Below are positions 28,738 through 37,994 of a stretch of DNA of 64,000 bases, one piece after another. Position numbers and translations under genes: made by a program. Source of the DNA: Halothiobacillus diazotrophicus. Lineage in GTDB: Bacteria; Pseudomonadota; Gammaproteobacteria; Halothiobacillales; Halothiobacillaceae. The stretch covers positions 2,604,501 to 2,668,500 of the forward strand of contig NZ_CP016027.1 in assembly GCF_001663815.1 (NCBI RefSeq), given 5' to 3'. Numbering within the stretch: the stretch's first letter is position 1; every line of letters begins with the position of its first letter. Below the pieces are notes generated by a model. The model was not told the origin of the DNA and searched no databases. It worked only from the letters and a program-made list of their open reading frames with translations.

Positions 28738-29394
28738 ATGTATCGCCCCGAATCGTTCAAGGAAACCGACCCGGATCGCATCGCCGATCTGATCGCCGAC
28801 TATCCGTTCGGGGTATTGATCACCGCGCAGGACGGCCTGCCGATCGCCAGCCACCTGCCGTTCCTCTTCGAGCCCGTGCCCGGCAGCCCCGGTCGCCTGC
28901 GGGGCCACATGGCCCGGGCGAATCCCCAGTGGGCGCAACTGGCGGCGGGCGCACCGACGCTGGTGGTGTTCCAGGGGCCGCATGCCTACATCTCGCCGGC
29001 CTGGTACGAATCCCCCGGCGTGCCGACCTGGAACTATGCCGCCGTGCACGTGCGCGGCACCGCCCGGATCATCGAGGACGACCGCGAACTGGCCGGCCTT
29101 GTGGAGCGGCAGATCGTGGTACACGAGGCCGCCCGCACCGAACCCGGACAGGCGGGCTGGCAACTGGGTGGGCAACAGGACATGCCCGAAGAGCGGCTGG
29201 CCCAGCTGCGCGCGATGATCGTGGGCTTCGACATTCAGATCACCGAAATCGAGGCCACCTTCAAGTTCAACCAGAACCGCAGCGCAGCGGATCGTCGGGG
29301 CGTGATCGCCGAACTCGGCGCCTCGGCGGATTCGCAGGATCGGGCCGTGGCCCGGATCATGGCGGGCGAACTCGCCTCGGGCGAGGGCGAATGA
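28738..29394 (+). CDS. PaiB-family FMN-binding protein / putative transcriptional regulator
   Basis: The 218 residues match the PaiB family: MYRPESFKETD at the N-terminus, HLPFLFE, GHMARANPQW, SPAWYESPGVPTWNYAAVHVRG, and a C-terminal KFNQNRSAADRRGVI. PaiB in Bacillus subtilis was named as a negative regulator of sporulation and protease genes, and the fold is a flavin-reductase-like split barrel that can bind flavin or heme. The ATG lacks an obvious Shine-Dalgarno sequence. The stop overlaps the yejB ATG, tying it to the peptide-transport operon. Its function here is unknown. Confidence 0.85.
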   Translation: MYRPESFKETDPDRIADLIADYPFGVLITAQDGLPIASHLPFLFEPVPGSPGRLRGHMARANPQWAQLAAGAPTLVVFQGPHAYISPAWYESPGVPTWNYAAVHVRGTARIIEDDRELAGLVERQIVVHEAARTEPGQAGWQLGGQQDMPEERLAQLRAMIVGFDIQITEIEATFKFNQNRSAADRRGVIAELGASADSQDRAVARIMAGELASGEGE

Positions 29395-30455
29395 CGGGGT
29401 ACATCCTCAAGCGCCTGCTGCTGATGATCCCGACCCTGTTCGGGATTCTGGCGATCTCCTTTGCGGTGATCCAGTTCGTGCCCGGCGGGCCGGTCGAGCA
29501 GCTTGTCGCCCAGCTCAAGGGCGGCGGCGCCGGCGGGGCAGGGGGCGAATCGGGCGGCGCCCTGAGCGGCGGTCTCTATCGCGGCGACCATGGCCTCGAA
29601 GGCGCGCAACTGGCCCAGATCAAGGCCTTCTATGGTTTCGACAAGCCGGCCTGGCAGCGTTTCGGCGAGATGGTCGGCAACTACCTCACGTTCAATCTGG
29701 GGCAGTCCTACTTCTATCAGCGTTCGGTCACCGATCTGATCCTGGAAAAGCTGCCCGTGTCGATCAGCATTGGCCTGTGGACGTTCTTCCTCACCTATCT
29801 CGTGTCGATCCCCCTGGGCATCGCCAAGGCGGTGCGCGACGGTAGCGTCTTCGATTCCGTGACCAGCACGATCATCCTGGTGGGCTATGCCATTCCGGGC
29901 TTCGTGTTGGGACTGGTGCTGATCGTGCTGTTCGGCGGCGGCAGCTTCCTGCAGTGGTTCCCCCTGCGCGGCCTCACCTCCGACAACTTCGCGCACCTCT
30001 CCTGGTTCGGCAAGATCACCGACTACCTCTGGCATCTGGTGTTGCCGGTCACGGCGATGGTGGTGGGCAACTTCGCCGTGATGACCATGCTCACCAAAAA
30101 CAGCTTCCTCGAGGAAATCCGCAAGCAGTACGTGCTCACGGCGCGCGCGAAAGGACTCTCCGAACGGCATATCCTGTACCGGCACGTGTTCCGCAACGCG
30201 CTGATCCCGATCGTCACCGGCTTTCCCTCCGCGTTTCTCGGCGCGTTCTTCACCGGCAGCCTGTTGATCGAGACCATCTTCTCGCTCGACGGGCTGGGCC
30301 TGCTCTCCTACAACGCGGTGATCCAGCGCGACTACCCCGTGGTGCTGGGCACGCTCTACGTGTTCACCCTCATCGGCCTGATCGGCAAGCTGCTCTCCGA
30401 TCTGGCCTATGTCTGGGTCGATCCGCGCATCAGCTTCCGGGCCGTGAATTCATGA
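29391..30455 (+). CDS. yejB: Peptide ABC transporter permease YejB
   Basis: BPD_transp_1 inner-membrane permease, 354 residues with about six helices. MTGYILKRLLLMIPTLFGI is the standard N-terminal anchor. An insert of small residues near 43-65 matches the extended loop seen in YejB-type permeases. The EAA loop reads RKQYVLTARAKGLSERHILYRHVFRNALIP, and the C-terminus DLAYVWVDPRISF is typical. ATG overlaps the paiB stop and the TGA overlaps the yejE start. Confidence 0.92.
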   Translation: MTGYILKRLLLMIPTLFGILAISFAVIQFVPGGPVEQLVAQLKGGGAGGAGGESGGALSGGLYRGDHGLEGAQLAQIKAFYGFDKPAWQRFGEMVGNYLTFNLGQSYFYQRSVTDLILEKLPVSISIGLWTFFLTYLVSIPLGIAKAVRDGSVFDSVTSTIILVGYAIPGFVLGLVLIVLFGGGSFLQWFPLRGLTSDNFAHLSWFGKITDYLWHLVLPVTAMVVGNFAVMTMLTKNSFLEEIRKQYVLTARAKGLSERHILYRHVFRNALIPIVTGFPSAFLGAFFTGSLLIETIFSLDGLGLLSYNAVIQRDYPVVLGTLYVFTLIGLIGKLLSDLAYVWVDPRISFRAVNS

Positions 30456-31522
30456 TCGTTGCCGAGCCCACGGAAGCGATCCTTGCCGACCCGATCCCGG
30501 CGCGCTCGGTGCAGACGCCCGGCCGCCGTGCCTGGGCGCGCTTCAAGGGGCATTGGCGCGGGTACGTCAGCCTGTGGATCTTCGCGGTGCTGTTCGTGCT
30601 CAGCCTCGGGGCGGAGCTGATCGCCAACAACCGTCCCCTGCTCATCGAGTATCAGGGGCAGTTCTACTTTCCGCTCTGGCGCGCCTATCCGGAAACCACC
30701 TTCGGCGGGGACTTCAAGACCAATGCCGACTACACCGACCCCTACGTGATCGGTAAGATCCGCGAACACGGCTGGCTGTGGCGCGCCCCCATCCCGTTCT
30801 CCTACGACACCATCGACTACTACAACCCCGCGCCGAACCCGGCCCCGCCCAACGCGCGGCACTGGCTCGGTACGGACGACCGGGGGCGTGATGTGGCCGC
30901 ACGGCTGATCTACGGCTTCCGCATCTCCGTGCTGTTCGCCTTCGCGCTCACGGCCATCGGCATGGTCGTCGGCATGCTGGCGGGCGCCGTGCAGGGCTAT
31001 CTGGGGGGCAAGGTCGATCTGGCCATGCAGCGCTTCATCGAGGTCTGGGGCTCCCTGCCGGAGCTGTACCTGCTGATCATCTTCTCGTCGATCTTCGCGC
31101 CATCCATCGGCCTGCTGCTGATCCTGCTGTCCCTGTTCGGCTGGATCGGCCTGTCGGACTACGTGCGAGCGGAATTCCTCAAGGGCCGCAACCTCGAATA
31201 CGTGCGCGCCGCCCGGTCGCTCGGGGTTTCCGGCCCGCGCATCATGTTCCGCCACCTCATGCCCAATGCCCTGACCCCGGTCATCACCTTCCTGCCTTTC
31301 CGAGTCTCCGGCGCCATCCTCGCCCTCACGAGCCTGGACTTCCTCGGCCTCGGCGTACCCCCCAGCACCCCGTCGCTCGGCGAACTGCTCTCCCAGGGCA
31401 AGAACAATGTGGATGCCTGGTGGCTGTCCCTCACCACCTTCGGCGTACTGGTGGGGACATTGATGCTGCTGATCTTTATTGGAGAAGCGGTACGGGCGGC
31501 TTTTGATACACGGCAGAAGTAA
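30452..31522 (+). CDS. yejE: Peptide ABC transporter permease YejE
   Basis: Second permease of the Yej importer, 356 residues. A hydrophobic helix (LWIFAVLFVLSLGAELIANN) is followed by a periplasmic segment typical of YejE (FYFPLWRAYPETTFGGDF, HWLGTDDRGRDVAARLIYGFR), then the EAA loop VRAARSLGVSGPRIMFRHLMPNAL. It ends in FDTRQK. The expected next gene, the dual ATPase yejF, is absent: base composition drops immediately after the stop. Confidence 0.92.
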   Translation: MIVAEPTEAILADPIPARSVQTPGRRAWARFKGHWRGYVSLWIFAVLFVLSLGAELIANNRPLLIEYQGQFYFPLWRAYPETTFGGDFKTNADYTDPYVIGKIREHGWLWRAPIPFSYDTIDYYNPAPNPAPPNARHWLGTDDRGRDVAARLIYGFRISVLFAFALTAIGMVVGMLAGAVQGYLGGKVDLAMQRFIEVWGSLPELYLLIIFSSIFAPSIGLLLILLSLFGWIGLSDYVRAEFLKGRNLEYVRAARSLGVSGPRIMFRHLMPNALTPVITFLPFRVSGAILALTSLDFLGLGVPPSTPSLGELLSQGKNNVDAWWLSLTTFGVLVGTLMLLIFIGEAVRAAFDTRQK

Positions 31523-32852
31523 GTAACAGGGAATCGGACGTTACAAATATTATTTTTCTTAGCTGTTCCGATGTCAGATTTGTTTGCCATATTCTTGGCT
31601 GTTTTTTTGGCAGTGTTTTTTTACTTCATTTAACCAGGACTCATACCAATACCATGTTTTTGCGATTTGAGTACCAAGTCCATGTGCAGGGTTTTTGGCA
31701 TCCATGCTTTTCCAGAGGATCGTATGGCTGTGTTGGTTGAACTTTAAGAAACCATCGCTCTGCATTAATTCAACTATTTTGCTTGGTAGAAATTTTGGTT
31801 TTTCTTTTTCCTTGATTAGTACGTACTCTTTGTTAAGAAGCTCTGCTTCAGGGGAGTTGGCGGGAAGGAATTCGATAACCTTGTCGGCTTGGCCTTTATT
31901 GTTTGCTGATTTTGGAACATAAAGGACGCGATATGAGTATCGGAGGTCATTGTACTCATCTGTTGCTAAATTTGAGTCATAGGCGTTAATGTATGCTGAA
32001 ATATTGTTAGGTAAGTCTGAAAACTCTTTTAGTTGGTGTGCGTGTTCCTCTTTAATTGAAGAAAACTGCAATGAAAAGGATAGGTGCTTGTCAATGCCGA
32101 AATCCTTTCCAAATAGTTTTTTATGCTGTCATTGTAGTTTAAGCAGCAGGCTTGGAATCGCGCACTTAGATGGTCGTCTATCTTTGTGGTCATCTGATGC
32201 TCTATTTCATGACGTAATCCAATTAAAAATTTTAAATTTATTTTGACTATGTCGTCGATAGGGCAAATGTCGTGAGTTAAACATTTTTCTAGCTCCCAGT
32301 ATTTGAACGCGCCCATTTTTGTTTTGTGAAATTTTTTTCTTAATCGTTTTATTTCGTGGTATCGATAATCTATGTTCTTTGACCGATAATAGGCATGAAG
32401 CAGGTATGTCCAGGCAATATTTGACAATACGATAAAGCTTTCTGATTTAAATTGGACGTTTGGGTTGTTAAATATTTGAACTGCGGTAAGCATAGACTCT
32501 CTAGACTTGGTTAGAAGTTCTATTTTTACTGATCCTATTTTTCTAATTCTCTTTGGCATTAGTATAGCCCTCTGCATTTTCCTCTAGAATAAGAGAGGCT
32601 CTAAGGGTCGTATGAGCTTCACTTTGATATAAATCCGATCCTGCTTAGACTTTTTGTTTTTCTTGATCATTGCATCATTTTTTCGTTGAATCAATATGTT
32701 GAGATGTATATTTTTGGGGTTTGTGCTAAAGCAATCTGCGTCGCTATAAGCTTTGACACTCCCTGGTCTCCATTGTTTGTGTTAGCTTGCAAATACCGAT
32801 AGACCCCTGCCTTTAAGTAGGGGCATAAATACAATCCCACAAGGAAGTCACC
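31523..32852. other. Low-GC accessory islet
   Basis: About 1.3 kb whose A/T content is visibly much higher than both flanks. It begins a few bases after the yejE stop and ends just before the beta-helix lipoprotein gene. It carries one frameshifted gene (31574-32577) and an AT-rich leader (32578-32852). No transposase, integrase, tRNA or clear terminal repeats were found, so the mechanism of arrival is unknown. Confidence 0.7.
31574..32577 (-). pseudogene. Frameshifted DUF3644-like gene with HEPN-type R-x4-H motif
   Basis: Two overlapping minus-strand frames form one protein. The upstream frame (32577 to 32029, 182 residues) has LLTKSRESMLTAVQIFNNP and the helical segment SFIVLSNIAWTYLLHAYY typical of DUF3644. 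It also has GLRHEIEHQ, where Arg122 and His127 fit the R-x4-6-H motif of HEPN ribonucleases. It loses homology after KNY near 32113. The second frame (to 31574) resumes with GKDFGIDKHLSFSLQFSSIKEE. Restoring one T in the run that reads AAA at 32111-32113 on the plus strand joins them into about 334 residues. It may be a true pseudogene or a homopolymer sequencing error. AGAGGAAA precedes the first ATG; a second in-frame ATG at 32559 is also possible. Confidence 0.75.
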
Positions 32853-34904
32853 ATGTCCTTATTTTTTGCACTGAGCGTTCGGTGGCGTTTTGCCCGTGGC
32901 GTGATACTTGCCGCGCTGGTTCTTGCCCTGCCCACCTTGCAGGGCTGTAACTCTGGCTCCGAGTCGGCGGTTTCCGATGCCTGTATGACCTACTGGGTCT
33001 CGCCGACGGGCAGTGACGACACGGGCGATGGCAGTGCGGCGCATCCGTTTGCCTCCATCCAGAAGGCGCAGGCGACCATCCGCGATGGTGGGTTGCGGGG
33101 GCAGTGCAAGATCGCGGTGAATATTGCGGGTGGGGTGTATCACCTCAAGGCGCCGCTGGTGTTTGGCCCGGGCGACTCCGGTGCCAAGGGCGCGGAGATC
33201 GTCTATCAGGCCGCGCCGAACAGTACCCAGCCGGTGGTGTTGTCGGGCGGGCTGGATATCCATGATTTCCAGTGCAGCGGCGGTCGCTGCGTGGCGCAGG
33301 TGCCGGATCTGCCGGCCGGGATTCTGCCGCGCCAGTTCTATGTGGACGACCATCGGGCCATTCGGGCTCGCTCGAACACGAGTTCGGCCATCAACCCGGA
33401 CTATGGCTGGGTGGCGGCGGGGTACAAGCCGGTGCACAGCGTACCGACGCTCACCCATCCGGAACTGGTCGAGGCCGTGAGCACGACGCAGTGGAAGATG
33501 ATGCGTTGCCCGGTCGCCCGCGACGACGGGGGCACGCTGGTGATGGCCCAGCCCTGTTGGGACAACGGCAAGACCTTTCCCGCACCCTGGAATTTCTACC
33601 AGCTCAGCTGGCTGGAGAACGCGCCGGAGTTCCTGACCGATCCGAATATGTGGTACCTGGACCCGTATACGAAGACGCTCACCTATCTGATGGCGTCCGG
33701 CACGCCACCGCAAACGGCCACGTTGCCGGTGCTGGAGTCACTGTTGCAGATCAAAGGGGCTTCGGCCGCGCCGGTCGCCTATCTGCAGTTCCGGAACCTC
33801 GAGTTTGCTTATGCGACCTGGTTGCAGCCGAATTCCGGCGATGGATACATGTCGGACCAGAGCGGCAACCGGCTGATCGGCAGCGGTTATCAGAAGAATC
33901 TGATTGGCCACCAGCCGGTGACCTATGCCACGCCGGGCAATGTTTCCTTGCGCTACGCGCAGCATATCGACTTTATCGGCAATACCTTCAAGCATCTGGG
34001 TGGCGTGGCGCTGTCGCTCGATACGGGCAGCCAGAACAATACGATCCGGGGCAACCGGTTCACCGATATTTCCTCGTCCGCCGTGCAGATCGGCGGGGTT
34101 TCCGCGCAGGATGCGCGCCCGGATGCGGCGGCGGCCAACAGCGGCAACGTGGTGGAGAACAATACGATCGCCTATACGGGTGTGGATTACTGGGATACGG
34201 CGGGCATCTATGTCGGGTTCGCCAAGGACACCGTGATCGCCCATAACGCGATCAGCCACGTCCCGTGGAGCGGGCTGGCCATCGGTTGGGGCTGGGGCTT
34301 GTTCGACCAGAGCGGCTACCCCGGTCTGCCCCATGCCACGCCGGGCATGTGGGGTGCCCACGCTACTCCGACGATCATGAGCAACAACCGGATCGTCGCC
34401 AATCGGTTTAGCCATTTTCTCGAAAAACTGTGGGACGGCGGGGCGATCTACACCAATGGTGCGCAGGGCACGAGCATGGGCAACGGGTTGCTGATCCAGG
34501 GCAACGTCGCCGAGTCCAAGCGCCCCGGCGCCGGCGGCAATATCTTCTATACCGACGGCGGTTCGCAGTTCATCACCCTGACGCAGAACGTGACGCTGAA
34601 CGACCCGACGGGCACGGTGGATTTCGGGGCTTGCGGCTATCCCACCTCGTTCGAGGGGCCGCTGCTGACGGAGGATCTGTGCCTGCTGAACTGGGTGCCC
34701 TACGGCGCGGACATGGGCGGTTGCCTGCCCGTGGGCGACCTGAAGTTCAGCAACAACTACTTCAGCGACCCGACCACCTTCTACGCGATCTGCCATAACC
34801 GCTACGATCCGCCGAAGCCGGTCAACGTGTCGATCGCGAATATCGGGATCACCTCCGCCGCCGACGTGCCGAGCTACATTCTCGACAACGCGGGGCCGCA
34901 GTAG
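32853..34904 (+). CDS. Right-handed beta-helix lipoprotein, possible polysaccharide-active enzyme
   Basis: 683 residues. A signal ending LQGC (Cys32) suggests a lipoprotein with a slightly atypical lipobox. The mature part starts YWVSPTGSDDTGDGSAAHPFASIQKA and continues with a GGVYHLKAPLVFGPGDSG segment. These are the DUF1565-type N-terminal features of parallel beta-helix proteins, including GH141-like enzymes. Repeated beta-helix turns follow (NTIRGNRF, NNTIAYTG, HNAISHV, NNRIVANRF). Substrate and activity cannot be assigned. AAGGA precedes the ATG. The codon usage looks like the bulk of the window, unlike the islet just upstream. It is convergent with cyoD. Confidence 0.75.
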   Translation: MSLFFALSVRWRFARGVILAALVLALPTLQGCNSGSESAVSDACMTYWVSPTGSDDTGDGSAAHPFASIQKAQATIRDGGLRGQCKIAVNIAGGVYHLKAPLVFGPGDSGAKGAEIVYQAAPNSTQPVVLSGGLDIHDFQCSGGRCVAQVPDLPAGILPRQFYVDDHRAIRARSNTSSAINPDYGWVAAGYKPVHSVPTLTHPELVEAVSTTQWKMMRCPVARDDGGTLVMAQPCWDNGKTFPAPWNFYQLSWLENAPEFLTDPNMWYLDPYTKTLTYLMASGTPPQTATLPVLESLLQIKGASAAPVAYLQFRNLEFAYATWLQPNSGDGYMSDQSGNRLIGSGYQKNLIGHQPVTYATPGNVSLRYAQHIDFIGNTFKHLGGVALSLDTGSQNNTIRGNRFTDISSSAVQIGGVSAQDARPDAAAANSGNVVENNTIAYTGVDYWDTAGIYVGFAKDTVIAHNAISHVPWSGLAIGWGWGLFDQSGYPGLPHATPGMWGAHATPTIMSNNRIVANRFSHFLEKLWDGGAIYTNGAQGTSMGNGLLIQGNVAESKRPGAGGNIFYTDGGSQFITLTQNVTLNDPTGTVDFGACGYPTSFEGPLLTEDLCLLNWVPYGADMGGCLPVGDLKFSNNYFSDPTTFYAICHNRYDPPKPVNVSIANIGITSAADVPSYILDNAGPQ

Positions 34905-34920
34905 CCGCTCGGTTGGCTGC

Positions 34921-35241
34921 CTAGAACTGCATCATCCGATCGGCGAGATTGTTCATGATCCAGATGGTGCCGCCTGCCATGATCGCGAGCAGCAGGACGG
35001 AGAACAGGATCAGGTGCAGGTCTTCGCGCTTCTGGCTCGATAGATCGATGTGCAGGAAGAAGCGGAAGTGGACGACGACCTGGACGAGGCCGAGGAGACC
35101 GATGGTCCAGTACAGCACTGTCGGCGGGGCGCCATGGAAAGCCACCAGACCAAAGGGGATGGCGGTGAGCAGCAGGGCGAGGCCCAAGCCCCATTGATAG
35201 ATCCGCAGATCGTAGCGATATTGAGCGACGTTTCGTTTCAT
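34921..35241 (-). CDS. cyoD: Cytochrome bo3 quinol oxidase subunit IV
   Basis: Small subunit assisting assembly of the bo3 oxidase. The 106 residues form three membrane helices, with GLVQVVVHFRFFLHIDLSSQKRED, the family signature, between helices two and three. The ATG at 35241 overlaps the cyoC stop by 4 bases. It is the last gene of the minus-strand operon and lies 16 bases from the convergent lipoprotein gene. Confidence 0.95.
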   Translation of the reverse strand: MKRNVAQYRYDLRIYQWGLGLALLLTAIPFGLVAFHGAPPTVLYWTIGLLGLVQVVVHFRFFLHIDLSSQKREDLHLILFSVLLLAIMAGGTIWIMNNLADRMMQF

Positions 35242-35876
35242 GACAGCCCTGCCAGATAGACGATGGAGAAGATCCCGACCCAGACGATGTCGAGAAAGTG
35301 CCAGAACAGGCCGAGCCGGAGCAGGCGCGTTTTGACCCTTGGCGTCAGCCCGAAAACGCGCATCTGAACCAGCATCACGATCAGCCAGACCGAGGCGGTC
35401 GCGACGTGCAGCCCGTGCAGGGGCACGAGACCGAAAAAGGCGGAAAGAAAGCCGCTGCGCCAGGGGCCGGCGCCCTGGTCGAGCATGCTGGCGAAATCGT
35501 GCAGTTCCAGACCGAGAAAGACCAGACCGAGCAGCAGGGTCACGACCAACCACCGCACGACGGGCCGGCGCCGGTCGCCATGCTTGAGATTCAGCGAGGC
35601 CATGCCGAAGGTGAAGCTGCTGACCAGCAGCGCCAGGGTTTCGATCGAGATGCTCTTGAGATCGAACAGGTCCTTGGGCCCCGGCCCGCCCGCCGTATGG
35701 CCCACCATCGTGGCGTAGGTGGCGAACATCAGGCCGAACAGAATCAAGTCGCTCATCAGGAACACCCAGAAGCCGAATACGACGCCTTCCGCCTGGGTGT
35801 GCGCCTCGCCGTGCGCTTCGCCGAGGTTGATCCCCGGATGCTTCAGTGCCTCGGTATTGATGCTGCCTGCGCTCAT
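35238..35876 (-). CDS. cyoC: Cytochrome bo3 quinol oxidase subunit III
   Basis: Five-helix subunit III of the heme-copper oxidase. The 212 residues include VFGFWVFLMSDLILFGLMFATY, GMASLNLKHGD and the LELHDF segment, all typical of CyoC, and a C-terminal HFLDIVWVGIFSIVYLAGL. It overlaps cyoB and cyoD by 4 bases each, so the three are translationally coupled. Confidence 0.96.
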   Translation of the reverse strand: MSAGSINTEALKHPGINLGEAHGEAHTQAEGVVFGFWVFLMSDLILFGLMFATYATMVGHTAGGPGPKDLFDLKSISIETLALLVSSFTFGMASLNLKHGDRRRPVVRWLVVTLLLGLVFLGLELHDFASMLDQGAGPWRSGFLSAFFGLVPLHGLHVATASVWLIVMLVQMRVFGLTPRVKTRLLRLGLFWHFLDIVWVGIFSIVYLAGLS

Positions 35877-37984
35877 GTGGATGCCTCCGCGATGGTGGTG
35901 TCCGCCAGTCCCCGGTTCTCCGGTGCGGTTTCGTGGCGACGGTCGATCGGCGTGGCTTCCCGAGCGCGCGCGAGCCAGGCTTCATGCTGCCGGCGTACCT
36001 CGTCGGCGGGGATGATCCGTTCGGTGCGCGTGTCGAAGCTCTTGACGATGACCGCGACGGGAATGGCGACGGCACTCAGCAGGGCCAGCCACCACATGTG
36101 CCACACCAAGCCGAATCCCAGGAAGCCGCCGGCCAGGCAGAGGACCATGCCCATGGCGCTGTTGGTCGGCATGGGGATGTCCTCGTAGCGCGGCGGGGCC
36201 TGATAGGCCGTGTGGTGCCCCTTGGCCACCATGAACGGATCGCGGTCCGTCACGGTGGGAATGGCCGAGAAGTTCCACTCGGGGCTGGGTGCGGCCACGG
36301 CCCATTCGAGGCTGCGCCCGTCCCAGGGGTCGCCCACCGGCACCGCATTGGCCTTGCGATCGCGGATGCTGACGACGAGCTGGATCACGAGGGCGGTCAG
36401 GGCGGCGGTGAGCACGAGGGCGCCCACTTCCGCGACCAGCATCCAGGGCGTGTAGGCTGGATCGAAATAGGACACGGTGCGCCGCGTCATGCCCAGCAGG
36501 CCGAGGACGTACAGTGGAAAGAAGGCCAGAACGAAGCCGCCGATCCAGAGGAAGGCCGCGATCCGGCCCCAGCGCTCGTCCAGTCGGAAGCCGATGGCCT
36601 TCGGAAACCAGAAGTGGTAGCCGGCCAGCATGCCGAACAGCAGGCCGGGGATCAGCATGTTGTGGAAATGGGCGACCAGAAACAGCGAGTTGTGTACCTG
36701 GAAGTCGATGGAGGGGTTGGCCAGCAGCACGCCGGACAGCCCGCCGACGACGAACAGGACCGAAAAACCCAGGGCATAGATCAGCGGGACGGTCAGACGG
36801 ACGCGGCCCCGATACATGGTCAGGAGCCAGTCGTAGATCTTCACGCCGGTGGGGATGCCGATGACCATGGTCATCAACCCGAAGACGGCGTTGATGTTCG
36901 CGCTCTGGCCCATGGTGAAGAAATGGTGCAACCACACGGTGAAGGACAGGACGGCGATCGCCATGGTGGCGTACACGAGTGAGGTGTAGCCATAGAGCCG
37001 CTTGCCGGAGAAGGTGGCGAATACCTCGGAATATACCCCGAAGGCAGGCAGGATCAGGATGTATACCTCGGGGTGACCGAACAGCCAGAACAGGTTGGCG
37101 TAGTTCATCATGTTGCCGCCAAGGTCGTTGGTGAAGAAATGGAAATCCAGGTAGCGATCCAGGGCGAGCATCAGCGTTACCGCCGTGAGCGGCGGCATGG
37201 CGAAGATCATCAGGATTGCGGTACACAGGGCCGTCCAGGTGAACAGCGGCATGCGGAACAGGGTCATCCCCGGTGCCCGTTTCTTGTAGATGGTCACGGC
37301 GAAGTTGATGCCGGTCATCGTGGTGCCGATCGAGGACAGCGTGATGGCCCAGATCCAGTAGTCGACGCCCGGGCCCGGACTGAACGCGGCCTCGGTATAG
37401 GGCGGGTAGGCGGTCCAGCCGCCGGTTTCGAACTTGCCGAGCACGAGTGAGATCATCACCAGCCCGGCGCCGGCCGCCGTGAGGCCCAGGCTGATGGAGT
37501 TCATCATGGGGAACGAGACGTCGCGCGCGCCGATCTGCTGGGGCATGACGAAGTTGATCAGGCCGGTCAGGAACGGCATCGCCATGAAGAAGATCATGAT
37601 CGTGCCGTGGGTGCTGAACAGCTGGGCGAAATGATCGGCGGAGAGAAACCCGCCGTTCAGTCCGTCGGCCTGCTGGGTGCGCATCAGCACCGCTTCGATG
37701 AGCGCCCGGGCCAGCATCACGAAGGCCAGCACGATGTACATGATGCCGATTTTCTTGTGGTCGACGCTGGTCAGCCAGTCGAACCAGAGCACCCCCCATT
37801 TTCGGTACTTCGTGATCAGGAACACCGTGACCAACGCCCCGATGACCACGACGGAGGCGGCGCCCGTGGCGATGATGCCGTTGATGATGTGGTTTTCGGT
37901 CGGGTGCTGGATCATGTCCCAGAAGGGCAGGGAGTGCAGGCCCAGTCGGCCGAAAACAAGGTGCCATAAATCGCTTGCCGTCAT
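35873..37984 (-). CDS. cyoB: Cytochrome bo3 quinol oxidase subunit I
   Basis: Catalytic subunit with low-spin heme, heme-CuB centre and quinol site. The 703 residues show the heme ligand His126 (STHGTIM), the CuB ligand in GHPEVYILILP (with the proton-channel Glu), the HH pair in VWLHHFFTMG and the AHFHNMLIPG ligands. The quinol-site positions equivalent to E. coli R71, D75, H98 and Q101 are Arg93, Glu97, His118 and Gln121, so one acidic residue is conservatively changed. The C-terminal domain with GDPWDGRSLEWA is of bo3 type. Confidence 0.97.
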   Translation of the reverse strand: MTASDLWHLVFGRLGLHSLPFWDMIQHPTENHIINGIIATGAASVVVIGALVTVFLITKYRKWGVLWFDWLTSVDHKKIGIMYIVLAFVMLARALIEAVLMRTQQADGLNGGFLSADHFAQLFSTHGTIMIFFMAMPFLTGLINFVMPQQIGARDVSFPMMNSISLGLTAAGAGLVMISLVLGKFETGGWTAYPPYTEAAFSPGPGVDYWIWAITLSSIGTTMTGINFAVTIYKKRAPGMTLFRMPLFTWTALCTAILMIFAMPPLTAVTLMLALDRYLDFHFFTNDLGGNMMNYANLFWLFGHPEVYILILPAFGVYSEVFATFSGKRLYGYTSLVYATMAIAVLSFTVWLHHFFTMGQSANINAVFGLMTMVIGIPTGVKIYDWLLTMYRGRVRLTVPLIYALGFSVLFVVGGLSGVLLANPSIDFQVHNSLFLVAHFHNMLIPGLLFGMLAGYHFWFPKAIGFRLDERWGRIAAFLWIGGFVLAFFPLYVLGLLGMTRRTVSYFDPAYTPWMLVAEVGALVLTAALTALVIQLVVSIRDRKANAVPVGDPWDGRSLEWAVAAPSPEWNFSAIPTVTDRDPFMVAKGHHTAYQAPPRYEDIPMPTNSAMGMVLCLAGGFLGFGLVWHMWWLALLSAVAIPVAVIVKSFDTRTERIIPADEVRRQHEAWLARAREATPIDRRHETAPENRGLADTTIAEAST

Positions 37985-37994
37985 GCTGTGAACC

